The notes beneath the pieces are model-generated. The model was not told the origin of the DNA and made no database searches. It worked only from the letters and a program-made list of their open reading frames with translations. Positions 7,889 to 18,300 of a stretch of 64,000 nucleotides of DNA are shown here, piece after piece; the stretch's first letter is position 1; every line of letters begins with the position of its first letter. The DNA is from Lachnospiraceae bacterium 10-1 (lineage in GTDB: Bacteria; Bacillota; Clostridia; Lachnospirales; Lachnospiraceae): contig KE159810.1 in the NCBI GenBank assembly GCA_000403495.2, forward strand, positions 310,001-374,000, read 5' to 3'. The position numbers and the translations under genes are program-made.

Positions 7889-8974
7889 TTGAAAAAAGTA
7901 CTTAAACGGATCATTATTATTCTATTAGTAATTGTTATTGCATTCGGTGCTTACGCAGGATATGTTTTCGGTGCCTACTACCGGCTGCCGGACAACTTGA
8001 CTCTTGAAGTCAAAAGAAATGGTGAGAATTCTCACTTTGACGAAGACTTTGCCCTCACTCCCGGCGATGCATATTTCATTATGACCTATAATATTGGCTT
8101 TGGCGCCTACCGGAAAGATTACAGCTTTTTTATGGACGGAGGAAAATCCTCCTGGGCAAAAGATGAAGAAAGTTTGATTGCTGCTGTCTGTGGAATGGGA
8201 GAAATCATTACGGATGTAAGCCCTGACTTTGTGCTTTTACAGGAAATTGATGTTGATGGCACCCGTTCTTACCATGTAAACGAACTGGAACTTTTAAACC
8301 AGTTTTTAAAAGGATATTATTATAATTATGCCCAGGCTTATGATTCTCCTTTTTTATTTTTCCCTCCCTGGGAGCCACATGGCGCAAATAAAAGCGGACT
8401 GGCAGTTTATTCCCGTGCAGAAATTACGGAAAGCATACGCAGAAGCCTGCCCATATCGGAATCCTTCAGCAAATTGGTTGATTTAGACAGATGCTACTCC
8501 ATATCCAGAATCCCCACTGAAAACGGACGCCAATTATGTATTTATAATGTGCATGCATCAGCTTACGGCGGAAGCGATGAAATAAGACAGGCGCAGCTTT
8601 CTACCCTTTACGGAGATATGGAAGCCGATTATGCAAAAGGTAATTATGTAATCTGCGGTGGTGATTTCAATCATAACCTGAAAGAAAATGACCAGGAAAA
8701 CGCACCGGAATGGGCCTATCCCTTCCCCCGTGAATCTTTACCGGAAGGCTTCCATATGGCTTTGGATGTTGTTTCACAGGAAGATAAAGGAGCAGTTGTC
8801 CATAATACCTGCCGCAGTGCCGAAACCCCTTACGATCCCCAGACCACTTATACAGTCACCTTAGACGGATTCATTGTTTCTGACAATGTCAGCGTCAATT
8901 ATTATCAGCACATGGACTGGGGGTATGAGTTCTCAGATCATGATCCGGTTTTAATGCAGTTTATATTAGAATAA
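7889..8974 (+). CDS. Membrane-anchored endonuclease/exonuclease/phosphatase-family hydrolase
   Basis: The 361-residue protein has an N-terminal membrane anchor (residues about 8-27, IIIILLVIVIAFGAYAGYVF) followed by an extracytoplasmic EEP domain. Catalytic motifs are visible in order: MTYNIGFGAY (Asn), LLQEIDVDGT (metal-binding Glu), NVHASAYG, GGDFNHNL (Asp/Asn) and the terminal SDHDPVLMQF (Asp-His). Members cleave phosphodiester bonds of nucleic acids, inositol phosphates or sphingomyelin; the substrate here is unknown. The start codon is TTG, 8 nt after AAGGAGA, and the coding frame has no earlier ATG. The gene is monocistronic, ending just before the sigma-G-like promoter of spoVAA. Confidence 0.88.
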   Translation: MKKVLKRIIIILLVIVIAFGAYAGYVFGAYYRLPDNLTLEVKRNGENSHFDEDFALTPGDAYFIMTYNIGFGAYRKDYSFFMDGGKSSWAKDEESLIAAVCGMGEIITDVSPDFVLLQEIDVDGTRSYHVNELELLNQFLKGYYYNYAQAYDSPFLFFPPWEPHGANKSGLAVYSRAEITESIRRSLPISESFSKLVDLDRCYSISRIPTENGRQLCIYNVHASAYGGSDEIRQAQLSTLYGDMEADYAKGNYVICGGDFNHNLKENDQENAPEWAYPFPRESLPEGFHMALDVVSQEDKGAVVHNTCRSAETPYDPQTTYTVTLDGFIVSDNVSVNYYQHMDWGYEFSDHDPVLMQFILE

Positions 8975-8976
8975 AA

Positions 8977-9006
8977 GAATAAAATCAGGTTAAAAAAGCC
9001 ATACTA
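8977..9006 (+). promoter_or_regulatory. Sigma-G-type forespore promoter for spoVAA-spoVAB
   Basis: GAATA (8977-8981), 18 bp, CATACTA (9000-9006) is an exact match to the Bacillus subtilis sigma-G consensus GHATR-N18-CATNHTA. It begins 2 bp after the stop codon of the upstream gene and ends 29 bp before the spoVAA reading frame. Position, sequence and the sporulation role of the downstream genes agree. Confidence 0.72.
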
Positions 9007-9035
9007 GCCTATATATTTTTCACAGAAAGAAAGAG

Positions 9036-9677
9036 ATGGTTAGAAACATGGCAAATTTGGTTTTGTATTTAAAAGCAGAACAAAATGCGGAGGTAATGGA
9101 AGAACACGTATGTGTCAAAGACATTGCCTCCCTTTATTGTGCAGATAAATCCGTCTGTGCAAAGGTAAAATCCCTAAAAATACACCAGTTTTATGAAAAA
9201 GATAAAAAACGTCAGGTAATCAGTATTCTGAAAGTGATACAACTGATTGAAAAAGAATGTCCCAATGTGAGTGTGGAAAATATTGGAGAAAATGCCACTT
9301 TGATTGAACTGATAAATGTAAATAAGCATAAAGGTCCTGTGCAGTGGCTTAAAATGATCTTTGTTGCCGCAATCAGCTTTTTCGGTACAGGCTTTACAAT
9401 AATGGCCTTTCATAATGATATAGGAATTAATGAAATTTTTTCCAAAGTTTATGAACAAGTCATGGGCTATTCTACCGACGGGTACAGTATTCTGGAAGTG
9501 TCTTATTCCATTGGGCTTGCAGCCGGCATTATCCTGTTCTTCAACCACATTGGAGGCCGGCGGATCACAAAAGATCCAACTCCCATCGAAGTGGAAATGC
9601 GTGTATATGAAACAGATGTGAATAAAGCACTGATTGAAACAGCAGACAGGGAGGGAAAGACAATTGATGTTTCTTAA
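9036..9677 (+). CDS. spoVAA: Stage V sporulation protein AA
   Basis: This 213-residue protein has a soluble N-terminal half (about 1-105; VLYLKAEQNAEV, IEKECPNVSVENIGENATLIEL) and a C-terminal membrane half with two segments (about 110-130 and 155-175), the SpoVAA layout. Its following gene is SpoVAB-like, as in the Bacillus spoVA operon. SpoVAA is a forespore inner-membrane component of dipicolinate transport. The start is uncertain: the ATG at 9036 and another at 9048 (MANLVLYLKAEQ) both have weak ribosome sites, and the second gives an N-terminus nearer the family. It overlaps spoVAB by 11 bp. Confidence 0.85.
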   Translation: MVRNMANLVLYLKAEQNAEVMEEHVCVKDIASLYCADKSVCAKVKSLKIHQFYEKDKKRQVISILKVIQLIEKECPNVSVENIGENATLIELINVNKHKGPVQWLKMIFVAAISFFGTGFTIMAFHNDIGINEIFSKVYEQVMGYSTDGYSILEVSYSIGLAAGIILFFNHIGGRRITKDPTPIEVEMRVYETDVNKALIETADREGKTIDVS

Positions 9678-10161
9678 ACAGATTTTTTTAGGCGCCTGTG
9701 GACTTAGCTTTGGACTTTTGGCCTCTGCCGGCGTATTTACCGTCTTAGTATCCGTAGGATTAATTCCAAGATTTGCCGGAAAATTTCATGTGGCAAAAAA
9801 AGTATTTTTTCTGGAAGAGGCCGTGGTATTTGGCACTCTGGCAGGAGGATTTTTCAGTGTATTTGGCAGATACGGAGAAATTGGAAAATGGATGCTTGCA
9901 AGGCAGCCATTTGGAGCTGATACGTCTATAATCTGGCAGTTTGCGGGAAGTGCTTTTTTATGTATGTTTGGATTGTTTGCCGGTATTTTTGTAGGGTGCC
10001 TTGCACTTGCAATTGCAGAAATGCTTGATTCCATTCCCATTTTTGCAAGAAGAATCAGCTTCCGGCATGGCATTGGACTGGCGATTGCCGCCACTGCTGC
10101 CGGAAAGCTGATCGGAAGTCTGATTTATTTTTCCAGAGAAATTTATTTATCGGGTATGTGA
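9667..10161 (+). CDS. spoVAB: Stage V sporulation protein AB
   Basis: This 164-residue protein has about five membrane segments with conserved glycine-rich turns (FGLLASAGVFTVLVSVGLIPRF, GTLAGGFFSVFGRYG, GIFVGCLALAIAEMLDSIP), matching SpoVAB in size and composition. It acts with the other SpoVA membrane proteins in dipicolinate uptake by the forespore. GGAGGG precedes either a TTG at 9664 or the ATG at 9667; both are in frame and the choice is not decided. Its 3' end runs 19 bp into the convergent lipoprotein gene on the other strand, so their transcripts are antisense to one another at the tails. Confidence 0.85.
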   Translation: MFLKQIFLGACGLSFGLLASAGVFTVLVSVGLIPRFAGKFHVAKKVFFLEEAVVFGTLAGGFFSVFGRYGEIGKWMLARQPFGADTSIIWQFAGSAFLCMFGLFAGIFVGCLALAIAEMLDSIPIFARRISFRHGIGLAIAATAAGKLIGSLIYFSREIYLSGM

Positions 10162-12176
10162 AATGTTTCGTTTATATAATTCTGTGCTCTGTTTTGAATA
10201 ACTCTGGCAGCCTCCTCCACCGGCTTTACACCTTCAAAATAAGCTGCTGCCTCTTCCTGTATAATGGTTATCAGTCCCTGGGAAACACCTGTGTCCATGG
10301 AATTTCCTATTTGCTCCAGCAGTCCTTTAAAATAATCTGCCTCTTTTTTTGTCACCGCATAATATTTTACAACCATATCGTCTATTTTCCAGCTTGTTTT
10401 ACTTCTTTCCTGAAGATTTCCCTCCTCATCTTCCTCATATTCTATTTCCATCTGTTCTTCACATAACATGTCAATTACACTTTTTTTAACCGGAATTCCC
10501 TGCGCACCGCTTCTTCCTAATTCCGCCTGCTGATCTTCTTCCAAAAGAAAACAAATAAACTGCCATACACCTTCTTTATTGTCAGACTGTTTATTCATTG
10601 ATAATACGGACACACATGGAAGCGCCATAAGTCCACACGCTCTGTCAGCCGGATATCCAATAATACGCACCTCATCCCCAAACAGATATTCATAATATTG
10701 AAAATCTGAAACAGATAAAAGCGAGGCTTCCATAAAGAGAATTTCACCATTTCTAACCTGCTCAAAACCAGCTTGTTTTTCTTCTCCGCCAAACCGGCCT
10801 GCCAACTCTAAAATCTGTAGAAAGGATTCCTCTTCAAAATGGCATTCCCCAGTTTCCTGATCTACAAATCTATCCATGTTTAACTGGCAGAGAGCCTCAA
10901 GCATTTTCCCTCTGTTAAATCCCTGCACCAATTTTTTATCACCATAATGCTCACTGTAAAGAGAGGTCAAATCCTCCAGCGCCCCCGCTTCTATCAGTGC
11001 AAAGTTCTCTTCTTCTGAAAAGCCTGCTCCTATGTCAAGAATATCCGGCGCATTTCCGGAAAGAATGTCCATACGGAGCGCATCCTTTGCCGCATTTATG
11101 TCCATACTGCCCTCAGTATACTGTTTCAGCTCAATATGGTACTGTGTATTCAGCTTATTAAATCTTACAACCTGGGCACAAAGTAAAGAACTGGGGTACA
11201 CGCATCCATAAGTGATGACCGTTTTTTCCGGAACGTTTTCCTTCTGCGTCTTTGTAAGTAAAGCCACTTCACATTCTCCCTGACTGTCATTCTGTACGGA
11301 AAAGACTGCAATTCTGCCATCCTCCAGCATCACAAAGCTTTGCAGGCAGGCACTGTTTATGTTACAGTCCGTCCAGCTTAAAATCTTATCCGGCTCTTCA
11401 TCCTTCACGTTGCATGCATAAAGTGCATCCCCCTGCGCATAGAGCAGTTCCGTTTCTACTCCCGACGTGTAAATCCCCTGTCCAAAATTAATATGACAGT
11501 CAGGATTTTTTACAGAAAATTTATCCTCATTTATTTCAGCAATTGTACCATTTGACATTCTTGCAAGCAGCAGGTTATCCTCTTTTGCCAAAAAGAGCGC
11601 TTCAATGCTCACTTCCATTTCCAATGTATTTACTAATTTACCTTCTGAACTAATCAGATACAGCTTCTTTTTGTCTCCAATGTAATAATTTCCCTGTCCG
11701 TCCCCTGCAAGGCTGCCCGCCTCAAATCCTGGAACATTCCTGAAAATCCCGGTCAAATCAAGACTTTGAAGTATACTGCCATCGGCAGACACCTTTTTTA
11801 ATTCAAATAACTCTAAGGTTTCATCATATTGACTGCATGCCAAAAGAAGATTTCCCTTTCGGTCACGTCCCATGCCGGTGATCCAGGCTTCCGCCGAAAT
11901 CCCTAAGTCAATTTCCACCGGTTCCCTCTGCCCTGCCTCAAGAAAAAACAACTGATCATTCTTCCCCTTTCCGCATCCAGCAAAGAAAACCCCTCCATTT
12001 TCGTCAAACACTGACAAATACGGTCTGCTGTCCCCCATATGGAAAATCTGATATTCTGCTATGTAAACTTCATTGCTGCTTTCTTCTGCTGCTTCTTCTT
12101 TCTTACCACATCCTGCAAGTAGAATAAGGCAGAGAAATAAAAACAATATTTTTGCTTTTCCTGTTTTTTTATTCAT
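10143..12176 (-). CDS. Lipoprotein with propeller-like N-half and solute-binding C-half
   Basis: The 677-residue protein has a lipoprotein signal (LFLFLCLILLAGCGKKEE), so it is anchored outside the membrane. Residues about 40-300 contain repeated short strands resembling a beta-propeller (GNLLLACSQYDE, GNYYIGDKKKLYLIS, NLLLARMSNGTIAEI). From about residue 322 (TYGCVYPSSLLCAQVVRFNKLN) to the end it reads like a family 1 extracellular solute-binding protein (DILSGNAPDILDIGAG, ALPCVSVLSMNKQSDNKEGVWQFICFLL). Two-part proteins of this kind occur in Lachnospiraceae, but their ligand is unknown. No permease or ATPase is adjacent, so it may sense or capture rather than import. Its C-terminus overlaps spoVAB by 19 bp tail to tail. 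Confidence 0.8.
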   Translation of the reverse strand: MNKKTGKAKILFLFLCLILLAGCGKKEEAAEESSNEVYIAEYQIFHMGDSRPYLSVFDENGGVFFAGCGKGKNDQLFFLEAGQREPVEIDLGISAEAWITGMGRDRKGNLLLACSQYDETLELFELKKVSADGSILQSLDLTGIFRNVPGFEAGSLAGDGQGNYYIGDKKKLYLISSEGKLVNTLEMEVSIEALFLAKEDNLLLARMSNGTIAEINEDKFSVKNPDCHINFGQGIYTSGVETELLYAQGDALYACNVKDEEPDKILSWTDCNINSACLQSFVMLEDGRIAVFSVQNDSQGECEVALLTKTQKENVPEKTVITYGCVYPSSLLCAQVVRFNKLNTQYHIELKQYTEGSMDINAAKDALRMDILSGNAPDILDIGAGFSEEENFALIEAGALEDLTSLYSEHYGDKKLVQGFNRGKMLEALCQLNMDRFVDQETGECHFEEESFLQILELAGRFGGEEKQAGFEQVRNGEILFMEASLLSVSDFQYYEYLFGDEVRIIGYPADRACGLMALPCVSVLSMNKQSDNKEGVWQFICFLLEEDQQAELGRSGAQGIPVKKSVIDMLCEEQMEIEYEEDEEGNLQERSKTSWKIDDMVVKYYAVTKKEADYFKGLLEQIGNSMDTGVSQGLITIIQEEAAAYFEGVKPVEEAARVIQNRAQNYINETFHIPDK

Positions 12177-12279
12177 ATCAATATTTCTTTCCCTTCTTTG
12201 AAAAGACGTGAAACTGATTCCATATAAACATCATACAATATTCTTTTATAAAACACTATACCAAACTTTTTTTGTAAAT

Positions 12280-12293
12280 ATATTGATCAATAT
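12280..12293. promoter_or_regulatory. 14-bp palindrome upstream of the lipoprotein gene
   Basis: ATATTGATCAATAT is a perfect palindrome 104 bp upstream of the lipoprotein start at 12176 and 13 bp from the terminator of the giant gene. It could be an operator, but no regulator is adjacent, and AT-rich palindromes of this length can occur by chance. Confidence 0.3.
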
Positions 12294-12305
12294 TGGAATA
12301 CAGGC

Positions 12306-12345
12306 AAAACAGTCAGTTGAGTAAAATGCTTCAACTGACTGTTTT
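12306..12345 (-). terminator. Rho-independent terminator of the giant surface-protein gene
   Basis: A perfect 15-bp stem (12306-12320 with 12331-12345) closes a 10-nt loop, with T-runs on both sides. It lies 23 bp beyond the stop codon of the 3628-residue protein and separates it from the lipoprotein gene. Confidence 0.85.
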
Positions 12346-12368
12346 TAAGAGGTTTTATAAAAAGTATT

Positions 12369-15300
12369 TTATACCTTTTTTCTCTTATGTCGGTATAAAA
12401 TGATGATCCCCGATGCCAATATCAGAATAACCACTGCCCATATAAAACAGCATATTCCAAGGAAAGTAGGACAAATGTGGCATAATCCGCATTTTCCATT
12501 GTTTTCCTCAAGTGTTCCTTCTCTCAAGGCTATCGCATAAGTGGAAAACAGGCTGGTCCGTATGGTAATCGTATCTTCTGCATCATCTAAATCTTCAAGC
12601 AGTGTATATTCTCCCTGATGAATGCGTACCACATAAAATTGACGGTTTTCCTTCTGCAGTTCCTTGGGAATATCAATTACAATCTCTACTTCCTCATTTG
12701 CTTTTGTAACAGGATTCCATTCTCCTTCCCCTACACGCATATACATGGTAATATCAATATACCTGTCAATGATCAGATCGGGAATTTCCTTTCTGCTCTC
12801 TTTTATTCCCTGTTCTGCAAGCACCCTGTCCTCCTGCGGTATCAGCTCGTCAACAGAATCCACATCAATTCGGATCTCTATCACTGCTCCCTGTGCAACC
12901 TGGTCAATCTCCTGTCCGGACAATACTGCATTGGCCACCACAACAGCATCGCTTACCCTGGCAGTACACTGTTTTTCATTTACATTATTTACCGTAACGA
13001 TTACACTGCCCTTATTTACCCAAAGTACCGTTGCAGCTCCTTCTCCATGTTCTGCTGTGTTTCCATCCTGTATCCCGTTTTCTGGTACAATTCTACCCTC
13101 TTTCACAACACATACTATGTCCCTTGTTTTTGTCCACGTCGCCTCATCTTTTATTTCTGTCTTTGAATTATCTTCTTTTTCATCTTCATTTTGATCTTTT
13201 CCATTTTGGATGGAAGTATCATTGGAAGAACTGTTGCTGCTGTCTGCTTCTATACCTGCACCTTTTTCATCAAGTCCTTTCTCTTTTGAATCATCCTCTC
13301 CATCCTTACTGTCTTTATCAGTTATGCCGGAAGGAGCTGCCGGATTTTGATTTCCATTTTCTGATGAACTGCCGGAAGAACTGCCTCCTGTATTTCCTTT
13401 CTTATCTTCTTCCTCATTGGCTTTGTCCTCTTGGGGATTTTTATATTCATCAATGCTTATTACCACAGTCTGAGAGGTAAAAGCTTGTCCGTCTGCTATA
13501 TAACGTACCTCATAATCCCCCGGCGCAAGTCCCGTAATGACTTTTTCATCTATCGAAATCCATTCTTTACTTCCAGCTTTTCGATATTCCATGCGTTCAT
13601 CTAAGTTTGTCAGTTTTCCGTCCTTTGCCCCTTTTGCACTCTCATGAACAGGAATTACGCCTGCGGGCGCCTTGGGACGGGGCGGCACTGGAAGTATCTG
13701 GGGATTACTGTTAGGAACAACTTCACTTCCCTGTTTTATAATTGTAATATTTTTGCCAAACCAGCTCTCTGAAATTGGAATTGTTCCTTCCGCAGACGCC
13801 GTAATCTTCTGGCCTTGAATCAGGTAAACTTCTCCTGCGGATAGTCCGGTCAGTTCTTCCTTCTCATAACCGATTCCTGCATTCGGCATGGCAGGGCGGG
13901 CTGTGACCTGAATTACCTGCGCCTCACTATCCATAGAATTTACTCCATCGCCTTTTTTCACAACACTGACTGAGCCGCCGGGCCATGTATCGCCAATGGG
14001 AATTTTTCCTTCCTTATCTGCTTTTACAGTTACCGACTCTCCCTGCCCGTCAGTTATCTCATACTCTGCATTTGGCACCAGACCTTCTATTTTGTCTTCC
14101 AGATAATTTACCTTTGCCTCCGGTTTGTTTTCCTGACCTTTTATTTTCACTGTCACCCCTTTTTGTGAAGTATTTCCAGCCTGGTCAACTGCGCTTATTA
14201 ACACATAGACTTCCCCTGCCCGTCCACCAAGACTTCCCAGGGTAAAGTTGTATTCCTTCTTTAAAGAAGCGTTAAAGTTTCCTTCCTGCTGCTGTTCACT
14301 TCCATTATTGATCTGCCAGAATACTCCTTTGATTCCAGAAGTAATAACCCCTTGTTCCTCGTCTGTCACCTTAATCAGCAGATTAGGGGCTGCCTCATAG
14401 TAATTTGTAGAAAGTTCCACACCTGCCGGCTGCGTGGCTGCAGTCGTATCTGTGGGGTAACAATCGGCCAAAATGGTAATAACCGGTGCATTGTCCTCCA
14501 CAAGCACGCCTCCGCCGCTTGCACCAACTGCCTTGGTATCTGACCTGTTTCCTACATAATCTACAGCAGTAATGCCGGTAATGCTTCCTTTATAATCCGG
14601 TGCAATAACAATTTCCGCTTCCACGCCTGCTGCATCTGTTTTCAGCTTAGCAGCCTTATTTTCTGTATTTCCATTTTCCGCTGTAAGGGTGTACTCCACT
14701 TTCTCCACACCGCTTCCTTCTTCCGTAACAGGAATCGTAATAATCAGACTATCCTTCTTTATGATCCAATTCCACAAACTTGTATAATCTTCATTATAGG
14801 ATATCTCTCCAAGCACTGGTTTGACAGCATCTAATCTTGCTGTTAAAGGTTTTGTCTGTGTTACATTGCCTGCCTCATCCACTGCCTTAAAAATATAAGT
14901 ATGCTCTCCTTCCAGAGTAATCGGATAAATTTCTGTAACAGGATCCTTCGTAGACTCTCCCGTTGCCATTCCATTCAGCAAATCATATTCTTCATTGTCA
15001 CACTTTACATACAACTCTGCCACACCTACATTGTCTGAATAAGTCAATGTAATGGAAAGCTGGGAATGCCATTTGTCCTCTTTTTTCCCATCTGACAATT
15101 CTGCTTTTATGACTGGCGCCACATTTTCCCGCCATTTTGCATACAATCTGACAGTAATGACGTTATTTTCCACCTGATAATTGTCTTTATCTATGCTGCT
15201 TCCTACCGCATCCTTTTCAAAATCCCACTCCTTAGTTAAGGCTGCATCCTGATACCATGCCACAAAATCATATCCTGCTCTTTGAGGTGTGGAAGGTGTT

Positions 15301-18300
15301 TTGATTAAGTTGTTATAATCTAAATTCTTTTGGGAAGCAAAATCACCTCCACCTGAATAGTTTAAGTCAAAAACTGCTGTAATCGTCACCGCACTTTCAG
15401 GGATTGTAATTTTTACCTCCTCCCCATGAGGAGTATCCTCTTTTGCCTTATCCCTTATAATAACTTCACCAGGCTCTAAATCAGTAATTACCTTATTATC
15501 AGGAACCGGCTCCCATGTTTTTCCTCCATCTGTGCTGTACTCCATGTCATCATGATCTACTTCTATTTTTATCTTGATTTCCGCATCACCAGCACCGGAC
15601 GATATTTCCGGCGTCAGTTCAATGTCTTTGTCCGGATCTAAACTTTCCGGACGCCCGGGAATCGTAAGTTCCTGTCCCTCGCTGTCACTTACATAAATGC
15701 CATCCCCTTTCTTTACAATTACAATCGTGGCATCTGTAAAAGCATCTTTCAGGGGAATTGTTCCATCTGCATCCGCTGTATAGATCTGTTTTTCCCCATC
15801 TTTCGGGCCTATTTCATAGGATGCACCTGGCACCAGATCAACAATCTTGTCCTCCTTGTAATCCACCTGTGCCTCCGGCGTCTTTTCCCGTCCTTTCACC
15901 CTGACAGTGACGCTTTGCTGTACGAAATTACCTGCATAATCTGATGCTTTTATCACCACCACAATAACGCCGGCTTCGTCAGTTAACGGTATCAGAAAAC
16001 TGTGATCCGTTTTCAGATTACTTTCAAATCCGTTTGTTACTTTATTTTCTTTTCCATCAAGATTATAGGTAATGCTCTTGATTCCGGCACTGATTTTGTT
16101 GCCATCTCCTGCATAAGAAGCATCCTCAATCTGTACATAAAGGGTAGGCGCCATGCCCTCCTCATAGTATTCTTCTGACAATTCTCCGCCTGCCGCAGGC
16201 TTTGAAGGATTGCTTAAATCTGCTTCCCGCACAGTAATCAGGGGCGGATGGTTTTCTACGATAATGTTTCCGCTATCCTTGCTCTGTGCTTCATTATCAG
16301 CCTGGTCAATACAGGTAATATTACTGATCCTTCCTTTCCAGTCAGCCTCCAGCAGAATTTCCGCCTTAAGTCCATCGGAACCCTTTATAAGTTCTGCTGT
16401 CTTTGTAACGCTCTGGCCTCCAAAAGGCTCAGCATCATAACGAATCTGCTCTGCACCGCTTCCTTCCTCTGTCACAGGAATGGAAATAATCAGTCTGTCC
16501 TTTCCTATAATCCAGCCTTCCATCTCTGTCTCTTTCTGTGCATAGCTGATATCTCCGATTACTGGCACCTGTGTGTCCAGCTTCACTGTAATTTTTTCCG
16601 TAAGGGCTTCATTTCCGGCTGCGTCCACTGCCTTAAACACATAAGTATGTGCTCCTTCCTGTAATGCAGTATAAACGCCGGATGCATTTTTCCCTGTTGG
16701 AAGCCCCTGTATCGTTGTAAATGCGCCTTCATCCACTGAAACCATCAGGCTGCTTACACCTTCATTGTCGGAATAGGTAAGAGATATCTTCGGCACATTA
16801 TCCGCCCCGAACCATCCTTTTTCATTTTCCTGTGCGGACAGCGCTGCCGCAAGCACCGGCTTTTCAATATCCTTCCAGCGGGCATAATACATTTTATTTC
16901 CTACATCTGTCTTTCCTACTACTGTTTGCTTTTCACCTGTATAAGAACTGCTTGTATACCAGCCGTCAAAAGTATATCCTTCCCTTTCAGGCACCGGCAG
17001 AGTAATCCCTGCTCCGTAAACGTAACTCTGTAAATTATCCTCCGGCATATATGGTGCTCCATCTATCTGATAATTCACCTGATAAGTATTGGCGCTCCAT
17101 TTTGCATAAAGTGTAATGTTTGCTTTTACTTGTACATTAAAATCAAAAGGATTTTCATACGCTTTGTCCGTATACCAGCCGCCAAAAGTATATCCTTCCC
17201 TGACAGGATCAGCAGGTTTCATCACCCTGCAGACAAGATTACTGCTATCGTCCCGCCATACAAGCTGAGAATCAAGAGCACTGCCTCCCTGACTGTTAAA
17301 AGAAATTTTATAAACATATCTGCTATATAAATTGCTTGTTTTCCCTGCATAGGTATAAATTCTGAATCTGTAAGTTCCTGCCTCAGTTACCTTTAAGTTT
17401 CCTGTCAGGCTTCCTGCATTCGTTCTTTCCGCCAGCTTAGCTGCCTGTTCTTCCGGAACTGTGCTCTGTCTTCCTGTCATAAATCCACCGGAAGTTCCCA
17501 GTGTGCCGGAAACCGCCGTAAAGGTAAATCCTTCTGATGCTTTTACACCTTCACTTGGACCGGTAACCTTTGAAATAGTCGGTGCAACTGCATCTCTTTT
17601 TATCAATTCTGAAAATCCGGATGTCTCATTTCCAGCATGATCCACTACCTTATAATACAGATACCATTCTCCATTGACTGCATGTGATGAACTCAATTCC
17701 CCTGCAGCTATCTGTGTCTGGCTGGCGTTTGTAAAACCGCTTGCCGGCACTGTTTTACTGTTAACCCATTTATACTGTACCGAACTAATACCGCTTTCTT
17801 CTTTTCCCTCTGCATCAAGTGGATCTGAAAACTCTATCCTGACTGGTACGCTGCCTGCGGTATACCAGCCATTTTCATTAGGCTCCATTGTAATGGTCAG
17901 TGCCACATTGGGTTTATTGGTATCAATATTGGATATAGTAATGCTTTCCTTTCCTATATTCCCATTGGTATCTGTTGCTGTTACCTCATAAGTTCCGTTT
18001 TCCGTAATTGAAAAGCTTCCTATGTACCCAGACTCCCCTTCCTTGTTGTAGGATAAATTGGATGAAGTGCTGCTTCCTTGTTTTTTCCACGTAATAGAAG
18101 CAATGCCTACCTCTTCATAAATGTTTACATCAATAAGAACAGGCTTATTTGTCCAGCTTTCATCTCTCTGGTATAAGCGCACTTCCGGCGGAACACCATC
18201 CATTCCGCTGGCTGTGATCGGACTGCTTTTCACCACATGGCCAACCGCATCACTGACAGTTACGTAATAAGTACCGGGGGAAGTAATGGTAAAAGTACCG

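Noticed and set aside
12369-12500. Sortase LPXTG signal at the C-terminus of the giant protein
   Set aside because: No LPXTG-like pentapeptide precedes the hydrophobic segment; the tail is Cys-rich instead.
12618-13480. Long plus-strand open frames opposite the end of the giant protein
   Set aside because: They lie antisense to coding sequence with repeated or biased codons, have no ribosome site, and their products are low-complexity.
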